This document shows, piece by piece, positions 17,398-26,918 of a DNA stretch of 64,000 nucleotides. The first letter of the stretch is position 1. Each line of letters opens with the position of its first letter. The DNA is taken from assembly GCF_003149045.1 (NCBI RefSeq), contig NZ_QGDU01000001.1, forward strand, positions 1-64,000. The letters run 5' to 3'. The notes beneath the pieces are model-generated. The model did not search any database, was not told where the DNA came from, and saw nothing but the letters and a program-made list of their open reading frames with translations. A program made the position numbers and the translations under genes. This DNA is from Fibrobacter sp. UWR4 (GTDB lineage: Bacteria > Fibrobacterota > Fibrobacteria > Fibrobacterales > Fibrobacteraceae).

Positions 17398-18071
17398 TAA
17401 ATGCTGATATTTGCTTTGGTCTACGTCCTTTAGATTCTGATGAGTTTGTCTGTATTGACGGCTATATTGTAGACCGTGAAGTAGTTCCTGCCTTTAACAA
17501 CTTGAAGGAATCTCTTGCTCAATATGGCTTTGCCTTAAGGCTGGAATCCGCCTATCGCAATTTTGAAAAACAGCTAAGTATCTGGAATCGTAAGGCTTCC
17601 GGCCAGCTGAAACTTCTGGATGCTGCCGGCAAACCTATGGAACGTCCTGATGATGAAGAACAGCTGATGTATGCCATCCTGACCTGGTCTGCGTTACCTG
17701 GGGCTAGCCGCCACCATCTAGGAACGGACCTGGATGTGGTGGATGGCAAGGCCTGTCCCGACGGATACGAAGTCCAGCTGACTCCTGCGGAATGTGACGG
17801 CATGTTCGCTCCCTTCCATCAGAAACTTACGGAACTGATGGATGCAGGGGAATCCTTCGGCTTTAGCCGCGTGTTTGTGCCGGGGCGAGGAAAGATCCAG
17901 CCAGAAAAGTGGCATATTGCCCATTTGCCTACATCTAGAAAGTATCTGGAGAATTTCTCCCTGGATGGACTCAAGAAGATTTACGAGCAAACCCATATCG
18001 CCTGCAAGTCCGCCTTGCTGGACAACTTGGATCAGCTGGCGAAAGATTTCATTTACCCCTACTTTATCTAG
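17394..18071 (+). CDS. M15-family D,D- or L,D-carboxypeptidase (VanY/DacB-like)
   Basis: This 225-residue protein has the zinc motifs of M15B peptidases: SRHHLGTDLDV (S-x-H-x-x-G-x-x-x-D) and EKWHI near the C-terminus. The start at 17394 overlaps the ruvC stop. No clear signal peptide is visible, so it may act in the cytoplasm on recycled muropeptides, in line with the murein-peptide amidase gene that follows by 2 nt. The exact bond cut (D-Ala-D-Ala or L,D) cannot be told from sequence. Confidence 0.82.
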   Translation: MINADICFGLRPLDSDEFVCIDGYIVDREVVPAFNNLKESLAQYGFALRLESAYRNFEKQLSIWNRKASGQLKLLDAAGKPMERPDDEEQLMYAILTWSALPGASRHHLGTDLDVVDGKACPDGYEVQLTPAECDGMFAPFHQKLTELMDAGESFGFSRVFVPGRGKIQPEKWHIAHLPTSRKYLENFSLDGLKKIYEQTHIACKSALLDNLDQLAKDFIYPYFI

Positions 18072-18073
18072 TT

Positions 18074-18763
18074 ATGAATTTGGATGCAAAAACTCGAGGT
18101 ATTCTCCACTTGCCTCTAGAAGTATATGGTGAATCTGTCATGGGTTCGTCTCTTCGTTACATTCCATGTAAAGGGAAGTGCCGCCTACTGGTATTTGCTG
18201 GCATTCACGGGGAAGAACCTGAGTCCACTTTTTTGTTAAGTCGGTGCTTGAGGGCCTTTTGCGAACCTTTTCAGGATATTGCCTTTGTCCTCTGTGCCAA
18301 TCCCGATGGTATGACTCTGGGAACTCGCGGGAATGCCAATGGGGTGGACTTGAATAGAAATTTCCAGACTTCCAATTGGACTGCGGGGGAGGTCCTTTCC
18401 CGCTCCGTTCTTGAGGCTTCTCGGGACACGGTTTTGTCCGCAGGAAACCCTGCTGGACCGGAACCTGAAGTGGCAGCCCTGATGCGCCTTGTGGAAACCC
18501 TCCAACCGGAAAGCGTCCTGTCCATTCATGCTCCCATCGGGTGTGTTGATGCCCCTGTTCGTACCCCGCTGGTGGATGGCCTATGTAAGGCCTTTAACCT
18601 TCCGTGGATGCCGGATATAGGATATCCTACTCCAGGAAGCTTTGGAACCTGGTGTAAGGAACGACGTCTTGAATGTGTCACATTGGAACTTCCTAGAATG
18701 TCTCTGGAGGCTCTCTTCGATCGTTATGGAACCTCGTTCATAGACTTCCTGACTCAGGTTTAG
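18074..18763 (+). CDS. mpaA: M14-family murein peptide amidase (MpaA-like)
   Basis: This 229-residue zinc carboxypeptidase has the HGEE ligand pair (H-x-x-E), NANGVDLNRNF for substrate binding, a later His in SIHAP and a catalytic Glu in VTLELP. MpaA removes the meso-diaminopimelate end from murein tripeptide during cell-wall recycling. No signal peptide is seen, which fits a cytoplasmic recycling role together with the M15 enzyme just before it. The gene ends at a strong terminator. Confidence 0.85.
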   Translation: MNLDAKTRGILHLPLEVYGESVMGSSLRYIPCKGKCRLLVFAGIHGEEPESTFLLSRCLRAFCEPFQDIAFVLCANPDGMTLGTRGNANGVDLNRNFQTSNWTAGEVLSRSVLEASRDTVLSAGNPAGPEPEVAALMRLVETLQPESVLSIHAPIGCVDAPVRTPLVDGLCKAFNLPWMPDIGYPTPGSFGTWCKERRLECVTLELPRMSLEALFDRYGTSFIDFLTQV

Positions 18764-18770
18764 TGAATAA

Positions 18771-18799
18771 AAAAAATCCGGGGTAAACCCGGATTTTTT
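18771..18799 (+). terminator. Terminator, symmetric, between mpaA and pssA
   Basis: AAAAATCCGGG and CCCGGATTTTT form a perfect stem with a 4-5 nt loop, A tract before and T tract after. It can end transcripts from both converging genes. Confidence 0.9.
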
Positions 18800-18822
18800 G
18801 TTTAGCAGTAATCTACGGAAAA

Positions 18823-19626
18823 TTAGTGCTTCTGTTCTTCCTGTGCTTCGGCAATAATCTTCTTGCGGTTGGCAAGACCGAGGCTAAAGCCGATAGTCAG
18901 GTAGCTGGCCATGAGGATCAGGAGGTATTCGGTAATGAACGGAACCTTGGGGGAAACGAACATGAAGCCGGACACATAGGTGATCACAATCAGGACAATC
19001 TGGAAGATATTCAGAGCCTGGCTCTTGCGGGGCTGAAGCTTGGGCAGGAACAGGGGGCTCACCATCAGGAGGCCGGTAACCAGCATCACCATCAGGGGGA
19101 GGAAAATCAGGGGGCTATCGGTGTTTTCAAAAAGGCCATGGCTCTTGAGGAACACGATCAGGATAGCGTTGATTGCGCCAGCGAAGGTGGAGGGCAAACC
19201 AGAGAAGTGATGGTGGTAGGTGTCGGAGTCACATGCGTTGTACTTGGCAAGACGCATGGCTGCACACAGAACGTAAATGGAAAATACCACAATCAGCAGG
19301 ACGCCGTTTTCGCCAAACCACTGCGGAGCAAGGCTGCGGTAACAGAAGAAAACCGTGAATGCAGGGGCTAGACCGAATGCGATCAAATCTGCCAGGCTAT
19401 CGAACTGAGCGCCGAATTCGGAGCTTGCGTTGACCAGGCGGGCTGCAAAACCGTCCAGTTTGTCCAGTAGGACGCAGAGGACGATGAAATAGGAACCCAT
19501 GCGGATAGGGTCTGCCTGAGTAAAAGTAGTGAAAGCGCCTGTTGCCCAACAAATAGCGAAAACGCCCAGCAAGAAATTCATGCTAGTGAATGCGTTAGGC
19601 AAAATAAAACGGGACTTTCCCATCAT
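18823..19626 (-). CDS. pssA: CDP-diacylglycerol-serine O-phosphatidyltransferase
   Basis: This 267-residue membrane protein makes phosphatidylserine from CDP-diacylglycerol and serine, the precursor of phosphatidylethanolamine. The CDP-alcohol phosphotransferase signature is clear: Asp55, Asp58-Gly59, Ala62-Arg63, Gly72, Asp76, Asp80. About 6-8 membrane segments follow. GGAGGTTT precedes ATG 19626; a second ATG directly follows. The phosphatidylserine decarboxylase gene is not in this window. Confidence 0.92.
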   Translation of the reverse strand: MMGKSRFILPNAFTSMNFLLGVFAICWATGAFTTFTQADPIRMGSYFIVLCVLLDKLDGFAARLVNASSEFGAQFDSLADLIAFGLAPAFTVFFCYRSLAPQWFGENGVLLIVVFSIYVLCAAMRLAKYNACDSDTYHHHFSGLPSTFAGAINAILIVFLKSHGLFENTDSPLIFLPLMVMLVTGLLMVSPLFLPKLQPRKSQALNIFQIVLIVITYVSGFMFVSPKVPFITEYLLILMASYLTIGFSLGLANRKKIIAEAQEEQKH

Positions 19627-19681
19627 AAACCTCCATCATTAGATGTCGGGGTAAAAATAGATAATTATTGGCAAAATGAAC

Positions 19682-19708
19682 AAAAAAACGCCCCAAAGGA
19701 GCGTTTTT
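19682..19708 (-). terminator. Terminator behind the solute-binding protein gene
   Basis: AAAAACGCCCC-AAA-GGAGCGTTTTT forms a stem with one mismatch, flanked by A and T tracts. It lies between the end of the 19735-21510 gene and the pssA promoter. Confidence 0.8.
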
Positions 19709-19734
19709 CTGAAAGTTTACAGAACTAATGGCTC

Positions 19735-21510
19735 TTATTTAACCGGTTTGATTTCCCAGAGAGCCTTTACACCTGCAGCCACAACCAGATTCTGGGGAGG
19801 GGCATAGGGATTTTCTTCGGTGGGGAAGTTAGTCCAGTGCTTGGTAGAGAACTGGTAGAACTGGGTGGGGCGGTACATAACAGGCAATACCGGAATGGTT
19901 TCCATAAAGATCTTGTTCAGTTCACGATAGGCTGCTGCAAGTTCCTTCTCGTTGGTGAGGACAGGAATCTGTGCCATTAGTTTGTTTGCATTGTCATTCT
20001 TGTAACGGCCCTGGTTTGCGAAGGTTTCTTCGCCCACTGGCTTGTAGGCGGCAATGCCCATGATCTGTTCAAAACGGCACCAGGGGGAGGCGGCGGAAAG
20101 TTCGGCGGTCTGTGTTTTCATTGCCAGATCAAAGGTCCCGAGACGGAGGTCCTTGTCCCAGACGCTGTAGTCCACAAACTTCTCCTCGGCAGTAAGACCG
20201 ATTTCGTGGAAGGATTCTACAACAACCTTGATGGCGTCTTCCCAGTCAGTCCAGCCCTGCGGGCATTCAATAGAAATGCTGCGGACGGGAGATCCCTTCT
20301 TGTCAAGAAGCTTGTCTGTTTCATCCCAGCTATAGCCTGCTTTGGACAGGATTTCCTTTGCTTTTGCAACGTCAAAGCTGTAACCGAAAGCTTCTGCATC
20401 TTCCTTGACGAAATATTTGGATTCCGTCCCGAAGGGCAGGATGAAGCCCGGCTGCATGGCCGGAGAGTAGTTGGAAATGGCGCGGGACTTGATCTTTTCG
20501 AAATTAATGGAATGAGCCAGTGCGCGACGGAAGTCTACGTCGTTAAACGGGGGATTCTGCTGTGCAATGAAAAGGGTGGTAATGGATCCCGGCTGGTGGT
20601 ACGGTTCGTTTCGGCTCCAGGCACGGATGCTGTCTCGAGCCTTTTCCCAAATACGGGGCAGGAATACGGAGGAAATATCCAGATGCCCCTTGGTCATTGC
20701 ACTATTAAAGTGGTTGTTTCCGTTGTACAGGGAATGGATAATGAAACGCGGTGCAGGCTGCTTACCGTCGTGATGGACGTTGCCCCAGTAGTTGTCGTTA
20801 CGGACGAGAACAATCTGGTCAGGAGAATAAGTCTTGATGTTGTACGGTCCGGAAACGAGCGGGGTGGAATCGTTCTTGAATTCCAGAACCTTCGCCATGT
20901 CGTAACCCTTGCCGGACTTGGAGGCCTGGACCAATGGTTCAAAGACCGCTTTAGGAAGAATAGAGGTTTCAGCTAAGGCGTTCAAGATGATGAGCTGGTT
21001 CTTGTTCTTGCCATAGTGGAACGTGATGTTGTTGTTTCCGTCGTCGGTAATCTTGCTGAGGATGTTCCAGTTACCATGGCGGGGGGTGGGGAGAATGGAA
21101 TCGATGCGGAACGTGTAGATGACATCGTCTACGGTTACCGGAGTACCGTCGCTCCACTTTGCTCGAGGATCCAAATGGACCGTGATGGAACTTTCGTTGC
21201 TGGTGTAGCTGTCTGCCAGCATAGGTTCAAGTTCACCACTTAACTGGTTGTGTGCCAGCAACGCCTCGTACATCAGACGGACATTTCCGTCAATGGGGAA
21301 GTTGGGGTCGTAATCTAACGGATTGAAGGTTGTAGGGGGAGCCCAGTCGAAACCACCGATATAAAGCGTTTCATTACGGGGGTAATCAGGGTTGGTTACC
21401 TCGGCGGTTTCCTTCTTTTCTTCTTCACAAGCTGTAAACGCCATTGCAACACTTGCAGTGACTACACACTTTGCAAAAAAATTCATGTATTCAGTTAGTT
21501 TGCTCATCAT
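19735..21510 (-). CDS. ABC transporter substrate-binding lipoprotein (family 5, oligopeptide type)
   Basis: This 591-residue protein has a lipobox AFTAC (Cys near residue 28) and family 5 motifs: DPRAKWSDGTPVTVDDVIYT near residue 115 and DVDFRRALAHSINFEKI in the middle. The family binds peptides or oligosaccharides for an ABC importer. No permease or ATPase genes flank it, so it is an orphan component here. GGAAAGG lies just before ATG-ATG at 21510. A terminator separates it from the upstream operon. Confidence 0.9.
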   Translation of the reverse strand: MMSKLTEYMNFFAKCVVTASVAMAFTACEEEKKETAEVTNPDYPRNETLYIGGFDWAPPTTFNPLDYDPNFPIDGNVRLMYEALLAHNQLSGELEPMLADSYTSNESSITVHLDPRAKWSDGTPVTVDDVIYTFRIDSILPTPRHGNWNILSKITDDGNNNITFHYGKNKNQLIILNALAETSILPKAVFEPLVQASKSGKGYDMAKVLEFKNDSTPLVSGPYNIKTYSPDQIVLVRNDNYWGNVHHDGKQPAPRFIIHSLYNGNNHFNSAMTKGHLDISSVFLPRIWEKARDSIRAWSRNEPYHQPGSITTLFIAQQNPPFNDVDFRRALAHSINFEKIKSRAISNYSPAMQPGFILPFGTESKYFVKEDAEAFGYSFDVAKAKEILSKAGYSWDETDKLLDKKGSPVRSISIECPQGWTDWEDAIKVVVESFHEIGLTAEEKFVDYSVWDKDLRLGTFDLAMKTQTAELSAASPWCRFEQIMGIAAYKPVGEETFANQGRYKNDNANKLMAQIPVLTNEKELAAAYRELNKIFMETIPVLPVMYRPTQFYQFSTKHWTNFPTEENPYAPPQNLVVAAGVKALWEIKPVK

Positions 21511-21590
21511 CCTTTCCCACTTGGGTTATTCAATTGAAATTTAGTGAGATTTTTTCCAAGAAACCATACAAATTTTATTTACAACACGAA

Positions 21591-21614
21591 AAAAGCACCT
21601 TTTTAGGTGCTTTT
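21591..21614 (-). terminator. Terminator of the two-component/beta-propeller operon
   Basis: AAAAGCACCT-TTTT-AGGTGCTTTT is a perfect 10-bp stem with A and T tracts. It sits 8 nt behind the stop of the 21622-24150 gene and ends the long minus-strand operon. Confidence 0.9.
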
Positions 21615-21621
21615 TATTCCT

Positions 21622-24150
21622 TTATAGGGAAAAACCATAAAGAATTCGTTTTGGAGATGCGCTGAACAATGTGTTGTTCATAATGAAAGGGGTTCCTGAT
21701 CCGCCAGGAGTGCTGTAGTGCCTGGCTATTTTCCCGTCTTTCATGTTGACGGAGATGATTTCAGAGCCTTGGTCTAACCATATTTCGTTGCCTTTTACGA
21801 AAGGCTGTGAAAAGACCGAGTTTTTTCCGCTAAATTTCCAGATGGGTGCTCCTGATTCCGAATAAAGTAACATGGACTGGTTTGCCAAGTTGACAAGGAT
21901 TCCTGTGTCGCCGTTGTTGTTTACAATTTGCATGGTGGAAACCGGGGAATCCGTTAAAACCTGGAGGGGGGCTGCTTCTGGATGCTTGATGTTTTGGATG
22001 AGAATCTTGTTTGCTGTGGTTGCAAATACAAGAGAGGAATCTCCTTGCCCGATATGAGTGATGTTCCCGTTCAGTTTCTTGGAAAAGGTCTCGTTAGAAA
22101 TACCGGAATTATCATCGACGATAAGGAGATTTCCTTCCTGGCTGCATAAATAAATTTTGTCGTTGTCCTTGGACATGAGGAACGGACCTGAGAATACCTT
22201 TCGAGACCAGGCTTGCTTATTATCGGAACGATTTACCTTCAGAAGGAATCCATTCCAGGTAGAAACGAAGATGGCGTTGTCGAAAATCTTGATGTCAAAA
22301 GCTTTTCCCGGTAGCTGGATATTGGTTGCTGTAGAGGTCTTGTTCAATTCATAGAGGGACATGTTGTATTTGGTGGCGATGGCGATGGAATTCTCGTCAT
22401 GTCCAATAACCGGGTTGAAGTCTAGCTTGCCTATATTCTTCATCCAACGGATCTCACCATTGTCCGGATTGATACTGAAGATTTGACCTGCGGCCGGATC
22501 AATGGTGTATAGGTTCTTCTTTCCACCAAAGAATTGTGGGTATAACGTTTTAGGAGAGATGGGAAGTTGGCTTACGAATTTTGCCCCGATGGACTTGCTG
22601 TAACGCTCCAGAATCAGGTGTGCTGTCTTTGGATTGCCTGTGGATAGGCGGACTGCCTCTGCCCAGGCTTGCTGAACGGATTTCTCGCTTGCCTCCTGGT
22701 GTTCCAGGTAAAGTGCTCGCAGATACCATCCCTCGGCATTGCCAGGTTCCATTTTGAAAAGAGTATCCAGGGTGATGCTTAGGGAATCCCACTGCTCGTT
22801 GTCCATATAGTTGGATGCTTTCTTTGCGATTTGGCTAGAGAGGAGTATTTTCTTTCCGTAATATCTGGGAGAAAGGGCCTGCAGTTTTGTGTCGCCAAAG
22901 TTCAAGTAGATTGCATCATCGGTGTGGATCGGTTTTGTTTCAATGGCCTTGGTAAAGCTGTAGAACCATATGGGGCGTAATAGGGTGTCTACGGTAACGA
23001 TGGATCCTTCTGCAGAGAACAGCCCCAAGGTGCCCTGGGATAGAGGGTTCATAATGGCAGTTTCTGTAAGGACGGATGCCTTTATGAATCCGTTGCGCTT
23101 GTCCAAAAGACTCAGCCTTCCGGAAGACTCCAGAATAGCAATGCTGTTTTCGAACTGGATAATGTCTTCTACAGTTCCTACGGATATTTTCCATAGGGGA
23201 TTGCTTGTGCCCTTTGGGGAGTAGCAGTAGAATTTATTTCCGGAAACCAGATAGATCAATTTCTTTTCGACTAATACTTTTGTGATTGCGTCAAAAAGAG
23301 ATAGAGTCCTTGTTTCGATGCCTGTTTCTGCAGAAATCAAGTGCAGTGAATTGTCTGGACAATTCAGCGCATAACTCTTCGTGGGACCATAATAGCCTTC
23401 AATGGAACAATTGCTGTATTTTTCGGGAATGGTAATCTTGGTCCCGTTCAAGTTAATGATGGAAAGTCCCTGGCTGCTCTGGACTAAAACGCGATTGTCC
23501 TGCTCGAAGAAATCTGTAATGTCGCTGGTTTCATAATTGCGGCTCAACTTTCCTGAATGGAATGAAGTGAAATGCAAACTGTCTTCAGAGGCTGTTTTAT
23601 GCCAAATGCCTTGAGAATTTATCTGGTAGATTTCGGATTCATTCCCGATGGTGGAAGGAATGTCCTGAAGACCTGCTGTACTTAGTTTTTTGATGGAACC
23701 GTTTTTGAGTAATAGGTAAGTAGGATCCTGACCAAAAATTTTTCGAATGGGGCTGGGCAGTATTAAGGGCTTCTGGAGAAGTCGCTCAGCCTGGTTGCTG
23801 GTATAGGCTTCTCGTTCTGCAAGCCAGTAGGCGAGATTAGTCTTGTTGGTATTGACGAGACTTTGGTTGTAGTAGAAATTTGCGGATTGCCTATTGTTGG
23901 ACAACTCCTGGATTTTTCCTAGATAGAAATAGGCTTGTTCCTTGTCGTTCTGGTCTCCATCTTTCGCAACCTTTTCAAGAAGGCTTGTTGCGTTTACAAA
24001 GTCGCCCTTCATTTCGAAAAGGTAAATTGCTTCCTGGATGGATGCGTCCATCTTGCTTGCCAAAGCTGTTCCCAGACATAGCAGTACGTAGACCAGGACT
24101 GTGATGACCTGGTTTCTGCGTCGTGATGCTATGTGCTTTACATTAGACAT
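21622..24150 (-). CDS. Exported TPR plus PQQ-like beta-propeller protein
   Basis: This 842-residue protein has an Arg-rich n-region and a hydrophobic signal segment (VITVLVYVLLCLGTALAS). A TPR-like helical part follows, and then repeats of the PQQ/WD-like type in two blocks (for example FSINPDNGEIRWMKNIG and LLKVNRSDNKQAWSRKV), split by a second helical stretch near residue 470. ATG 24150 is preferred over an upstream start because it overlaps the response regulator stop by 8 nt. As the last gene after a kinase-regulator pair, it may be an extracytoplasmic scaffold or sensor partner. Confidence 0.72.
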   Translation of the reverse strand: MSNVKHIASRRRNQVITVLVYVLLCLGTALASKMDASIQEAIYLFEMKGDFVNATSLLEKVAKDGDQNDKEQAYFYLGKIQELSNNRQSANFYYNQSLVNTNKTNLAYWLAEREAYTSNQAERLLQKPLILPSPIRKIFGQDPTYLLLKNGSIKKLSTAGLQDIPSTIGNESEIYQINSQGIWHKTASEDSLHFTSFHSGKLSRNYETSDITDFFEQDNRVLVQSSQGLSIINLNGTKITIPEKYSNCSIEGYYGPTKSYALNCPDNSLHLISAETGIETRTLSLFDAITKVLVEKKLIYLVSGNKFYCYSPKGTSNPLWKISVGTVEDIIQFENSIAILESSGRLSLLDKRNGFIKASVLTETAIMNPLSQGTLGLFSAEGSIVTVDTLLRPIWFYSFTKAIETKPIHTDDAIYLNFGDTKLQALSPRYYGKKILLSSQIAKKASNYMDNEQWDSLSITLDTLFKMEPGNAEGWYLRALYLEHQEASEKSVQQAWAEAVRLSTGNPKTAHLILERYSKSIGAKFVSQLPISPKTLYPQFFGGKKNLYTIDPAAGQIFSINPDNGEIRWMKNIGKLDFNPVIGHDENSIAIATKYNMSLYELNKTSTATNIQLPGKAFDIKIFDNAIFVSTWNGFLLKVNRSDNKQAWSRKVFSGPFLMSKDNDKIYLCSQEGNLLIVDDNSGISNETFSKKLNGNITHIGQGDSSLVFATTANKILIQNIKHPEAAPLQVLTDSPVSTMQIVNNNGDTGILVNLANQSMLLYSESGAPIWKFSGKNSVFSQPFVKGNEIWLDQGSEIISVNMKDGKIARHYSTPGGSGTPFIMNNTLFSASPKRILYGFSL

Positions 24151-24841
24151 TGAACTTGTAACCTGCTCCACGTACGGAAAGGATAATTTTGGATTGCTCA
24201 TCGCAAAGTTTCTTGCGGAGAACCACAATGTGGTTGTCTACTACGCGGGTAGAAGGCATACTGTCTTCGGAATAGCCCCAAATGTCTCGAAGCATGTCTT
24301 CACGCATGACTACTTCGCCTCGATGAATCCAGAAGTATTTTAAAGTCTGATATTCGCGTGCAGTAAGATCCAGAGAGGTTCCGCCCTTGGTGGCGGTATA
24401 CTTCTTGAAGTCGATATGAATGTCCAGGAAGTCGATTTCATCAGGACCATTTTCAGTTTCTGCAGCCTTGGGCAAATCAAGTCTTCTCAAGAAAGCCTTG
24501 ACTCGTGCAAGAAGTTCCAGGATGGAGAATGGCTTGGTGACATAGTCGTCTGCACCAATTTCCAGACCTGCAACTTTACTGGCTTCTTCTGTTTTGGCGG
24601 TAAGCATAATGATAAAGGTTTCCGGATGCTTGTTACGGATGTAACGGCAAACTTCAAAACCGCTCTTCTTGGGAATCATCAGGTCAAGAAGAATCAGGTG
24701 GGGTTCGAACTCATCAACCTTTTGGATTGCTTCATCGCCATCGGCCGCTGTTTCCACGATGTAGTTTTCCAGTTCGAAGTTGTCTTGCAACCCCAAACGG
24801 ATAATTTCTTCGTCTTCAACAATTAGAATTTTGTTCTGCAT
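24143..24841 (-). CDS. OmpR/PhoB-family response regulator
   Basis: The 232 residues comprise a receiver domain (Asp10, phosphoacceptor Asp53 in LLDLMIP, Lys103 in VTKPFS) and a winged-helix DNA-binding domain ending in VRGAGYKFNV. It starts 1 nt behind the histidine kinase, which is its evident partner, and its stop overlaps the next start. Target genes are unknown; autoregulation of this operon would be usual. Confidence 0.95.
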   Translation of the reverse strand: MQNKILIVEDEEIIRLGLQDNFELENYIVETAADGDEAIQKVDEFEPHLILLDLMIPKKSGFEVCRYIRNKHPETFIIMLTAKTEEASKVAGLEIGADDYVTKPFSILELLARVKAFLRRLDLPKAAETENGPDEIDFLDIHIDFKKYTATKGGTSLDLTAREYQTLKYFWIHRGEVVMREDMLRDIWGYSEDSMPSTRVVDNHIVVLRKKLCDEQSKIILSVRGAGYKFNV

Positions 24842-24842
24842 T

Positions 24843-26909
24843 CTACTCCGCCTTCTTAAAACGTACCGTAAATGTGGAACCCTTACCTAGCTTACTTACA
24901 AGGGAAATGGTTGCACGGTGTGTTTCAGCTACTCTCTTGACGATGGCGAGACCAAGGCCAGAACCCTTTGTGCTTCGGGTCATTTCGTCGCCAACTCGAT
25001 AGAAATCATTAAATATATTTTTTTGTTCTGAAGTGTCAATTCCTACGCCGGAATCCGTAACGGAAAAGACAACCAGATTATCTTCGCTATAAGTTTTTAC
25101 AGAAACTTCACCTGAATTTGTGTACTTAATAGCATTTTCAATCAAGTTCTGTGCAAGACTGTAAAGGGCTGTGTAATCGCCCATCACCAGACAGCAGGGC
25201 TCAAAGGTTGCCTGCATTTTTAAACCCTTTTCGGTTCCAATACTTTCCACTGCTTCGTAAACTTTCTGAGCGCAAATGGAAAAGTCAATCCTTTCCCATT
25301 TGAAAGCGTCGGAACCGTGTTCCATACGGGTGTAGTTCAGAATCGCTCCAATTAAGTTTTCGAGACGAGAGGCTTCTTTGCCGATGAGGGTGGAGTATTC
25401 CTGAATTTTTTCCACCTTCTGGACTCGACCTCTAGCCATCATTTCGGAGAACATCTTGATAGAAGTAAGCGGGGTCTTTAATTCGTGGGAAACGCTGGAA
25501 AGAAAGTTTGCCTTCATGGAAAGCAGCTTTCGTTCCTGGGTGATGAAACGGAACATAAAGACGGAACCGAAAATGACCGTGATGAGGGCGAATAGCATCA
25601 GCCCGTACATCAGGAACATCCTGTGACGGGTTTCTTTCTGAATGGCCTGGGTATCCTTTTCGTACAAGGTCATTTCCCAGCCCATAGGCTCATTTATGAT
25701 AGTCTGGCTAACAACATTTGCACTATCCAGTTCCGTTCCCAGGACCTTCCTTTCGTCGCGATCGGTTATCACAAAGGGAATGTTCTTCCAACTTTTTGCA
25801 GCAAGTCTTACGCGGGTTCTTAAGCGGGATCTGTAAGCATCTTTATCCAGTTTTGCAAGAACTTGCTGATCGCCGGAGAGGAAGGGGTATGCCATTTTGA
25901 GAAGGATGATGTCGTTATTTTGACGGAAGAGAATTCCTTCTTTAGGAGACACGGCTTCTTCTAGAACATCCTGGAAGAACCCCTTGTTCTTGGAGAGGAT
26001 GTCCATGTAGCCCAGCTGACGGTTGAAGTTTTCTCGCAGGTTCCAGAATGCCTCACGTTTTTCCTGAGAGAGATTTTCAAAGGATAGAATCTGGGTGAAG
26101 GCGGATTCAAAGAAAAATTTGGAAGAGGAAATGTCGTCAACGTCTTCGTTTTCCAGGAAGTCCTTCAGGATAGCGATACAGTAATCCTGGGCTTCCTGAT
26201 GCTTTTTCTGTTCTACTAGGATGTCGAAATGCAGCAGGTTTACAGAACGAGTCAAGTCTGTGGTCAAGTAGCCTTGCTGATGGGGATTGTTCTCAAGAAT
26301 TTCCAGCAGTTCCAGAGCTTCTGGGTATTTCTTGGTTCGGTAGTAGAAACGAATCAATCCGAGAAGACTTTGAATCTGGTCGTCTCGATTTTCAAAGAAA
26401 AAGGCGGCGGGACGGAAACTTCTGGAAAGCCTGTTCAGGTAGGCTCTCTGCAACCGAGGGTCTTCTCCGTTTTCCTGTTCTGCCTGGAATAAATCTTTTT
26501 CTATGGAGGTGGGAACTGCTGTTGCAAAGTTGGTCTGTTTGTGGAATCTCTTAGAGGAAATATCCGGATAAATTAGATTTCCCTTATTAAAAAGGAAAAT
26601 GGCTTCAATTCCTTCTACGGATTTGAATTCGGTCTCGTGCCTGAAGTCCAGCATGTGCTGCGGCTGTTCGTAAAGGAATAGGGAGGCCGTCTTGATTTCC
26701 TGGAAGATTTTCCTTTCTTCACTGGCGATAGCGTCTTCGATTTCTTCCTGAAAAGAAATTCTGCTTTCGTCAAAGTCCTTTTGTGCAAGAAATTTTTCGT
26801 TCTGAATATTTCTAAAACTCAGAAACGAAAGAATTGCGGTGGGCAAGATAATGCCCCCCGCAAATAAGAGGATGAAAAGGAGATTGTTCCTGGAAACCTG
26901 CACGTTCAA
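24843..26909 (-). CDS. Membrane sensor histidine kinase with a large extracytoplasmic domain
   Basis: The protein has 688 residues. Membrane segments lie at about 10-31 and 431-455. Between them are ~400 residues with a TPR-like helical stretch (around 180-300) and a beta-rich end, an unusual sensor region. The kinase core has His475 in SSVSHELKTPLTS and an HATPase_c domain with DSGVGID and GSGLGLAIVKR. It signals to the regulator 1 nt downstream. The ligand is unknown; the neighbouring LysM gene hints at a cell-wall signal. Confidence 0.92.
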   Translation of the reverse strand: MNVQVSRNNLLFILLFAGGIILPTAILSFLSFRNIQNEKFLAQKDFDESRISFQEEIEDAIASEERKIFQEIKTASLFLYEQPQHMLDFRHETEFKSVEGIEAIFLFNKGNLIYPDISSKRFHKQTNFATAVPTSIEKDLFQAEQENGEDPRLQRAYLNRLSRSFRPAAFFFENRDDQIQSLLGLIRFYYRTKKYPEALELLEILENNPHQQGYLTTDLTRSVNLLHFDILVEQKKHQEAQDYCIAILKDFLENEDVDDISSSKFFFESAFTQILSFENLSQEKREAFWNLRENFNRQLGYMDILSKNKGFFQDVLEEAVSPKEGILFRQNNDIILLKMAYPFLSGDQQVLAKLDKDAYRSRLRTRVRLAAKSWKNIPFVITDRDERKVLGTELDSANVVSQTIINEPMGWEMTLYEKDTQAIQKETRHRMFLMYGLMLFALITVIFGSVFMFRFITQERKLLSMKANFLSSVSHELKTPLTSIKMFSEMMARGRVQKVEKIQEYSTLIGKEASRLENLIGAILNYTRMEHGSDAFKWERIDFSICAQKVYEAVESIGTEKGLKMQATFEPCCLVMGDYTALYSLAQNLIENAIKYTNSGEVSVKTYSEDNLVVFSVTDSGVGIDTSEQKNIFNDFYRVGDEMTRSTKGSGLGLAIVKRVAETHRATISLVSKLGKGSTFTVRFKKAE

Positions 26910-26918
26910 CCAGAAGGT

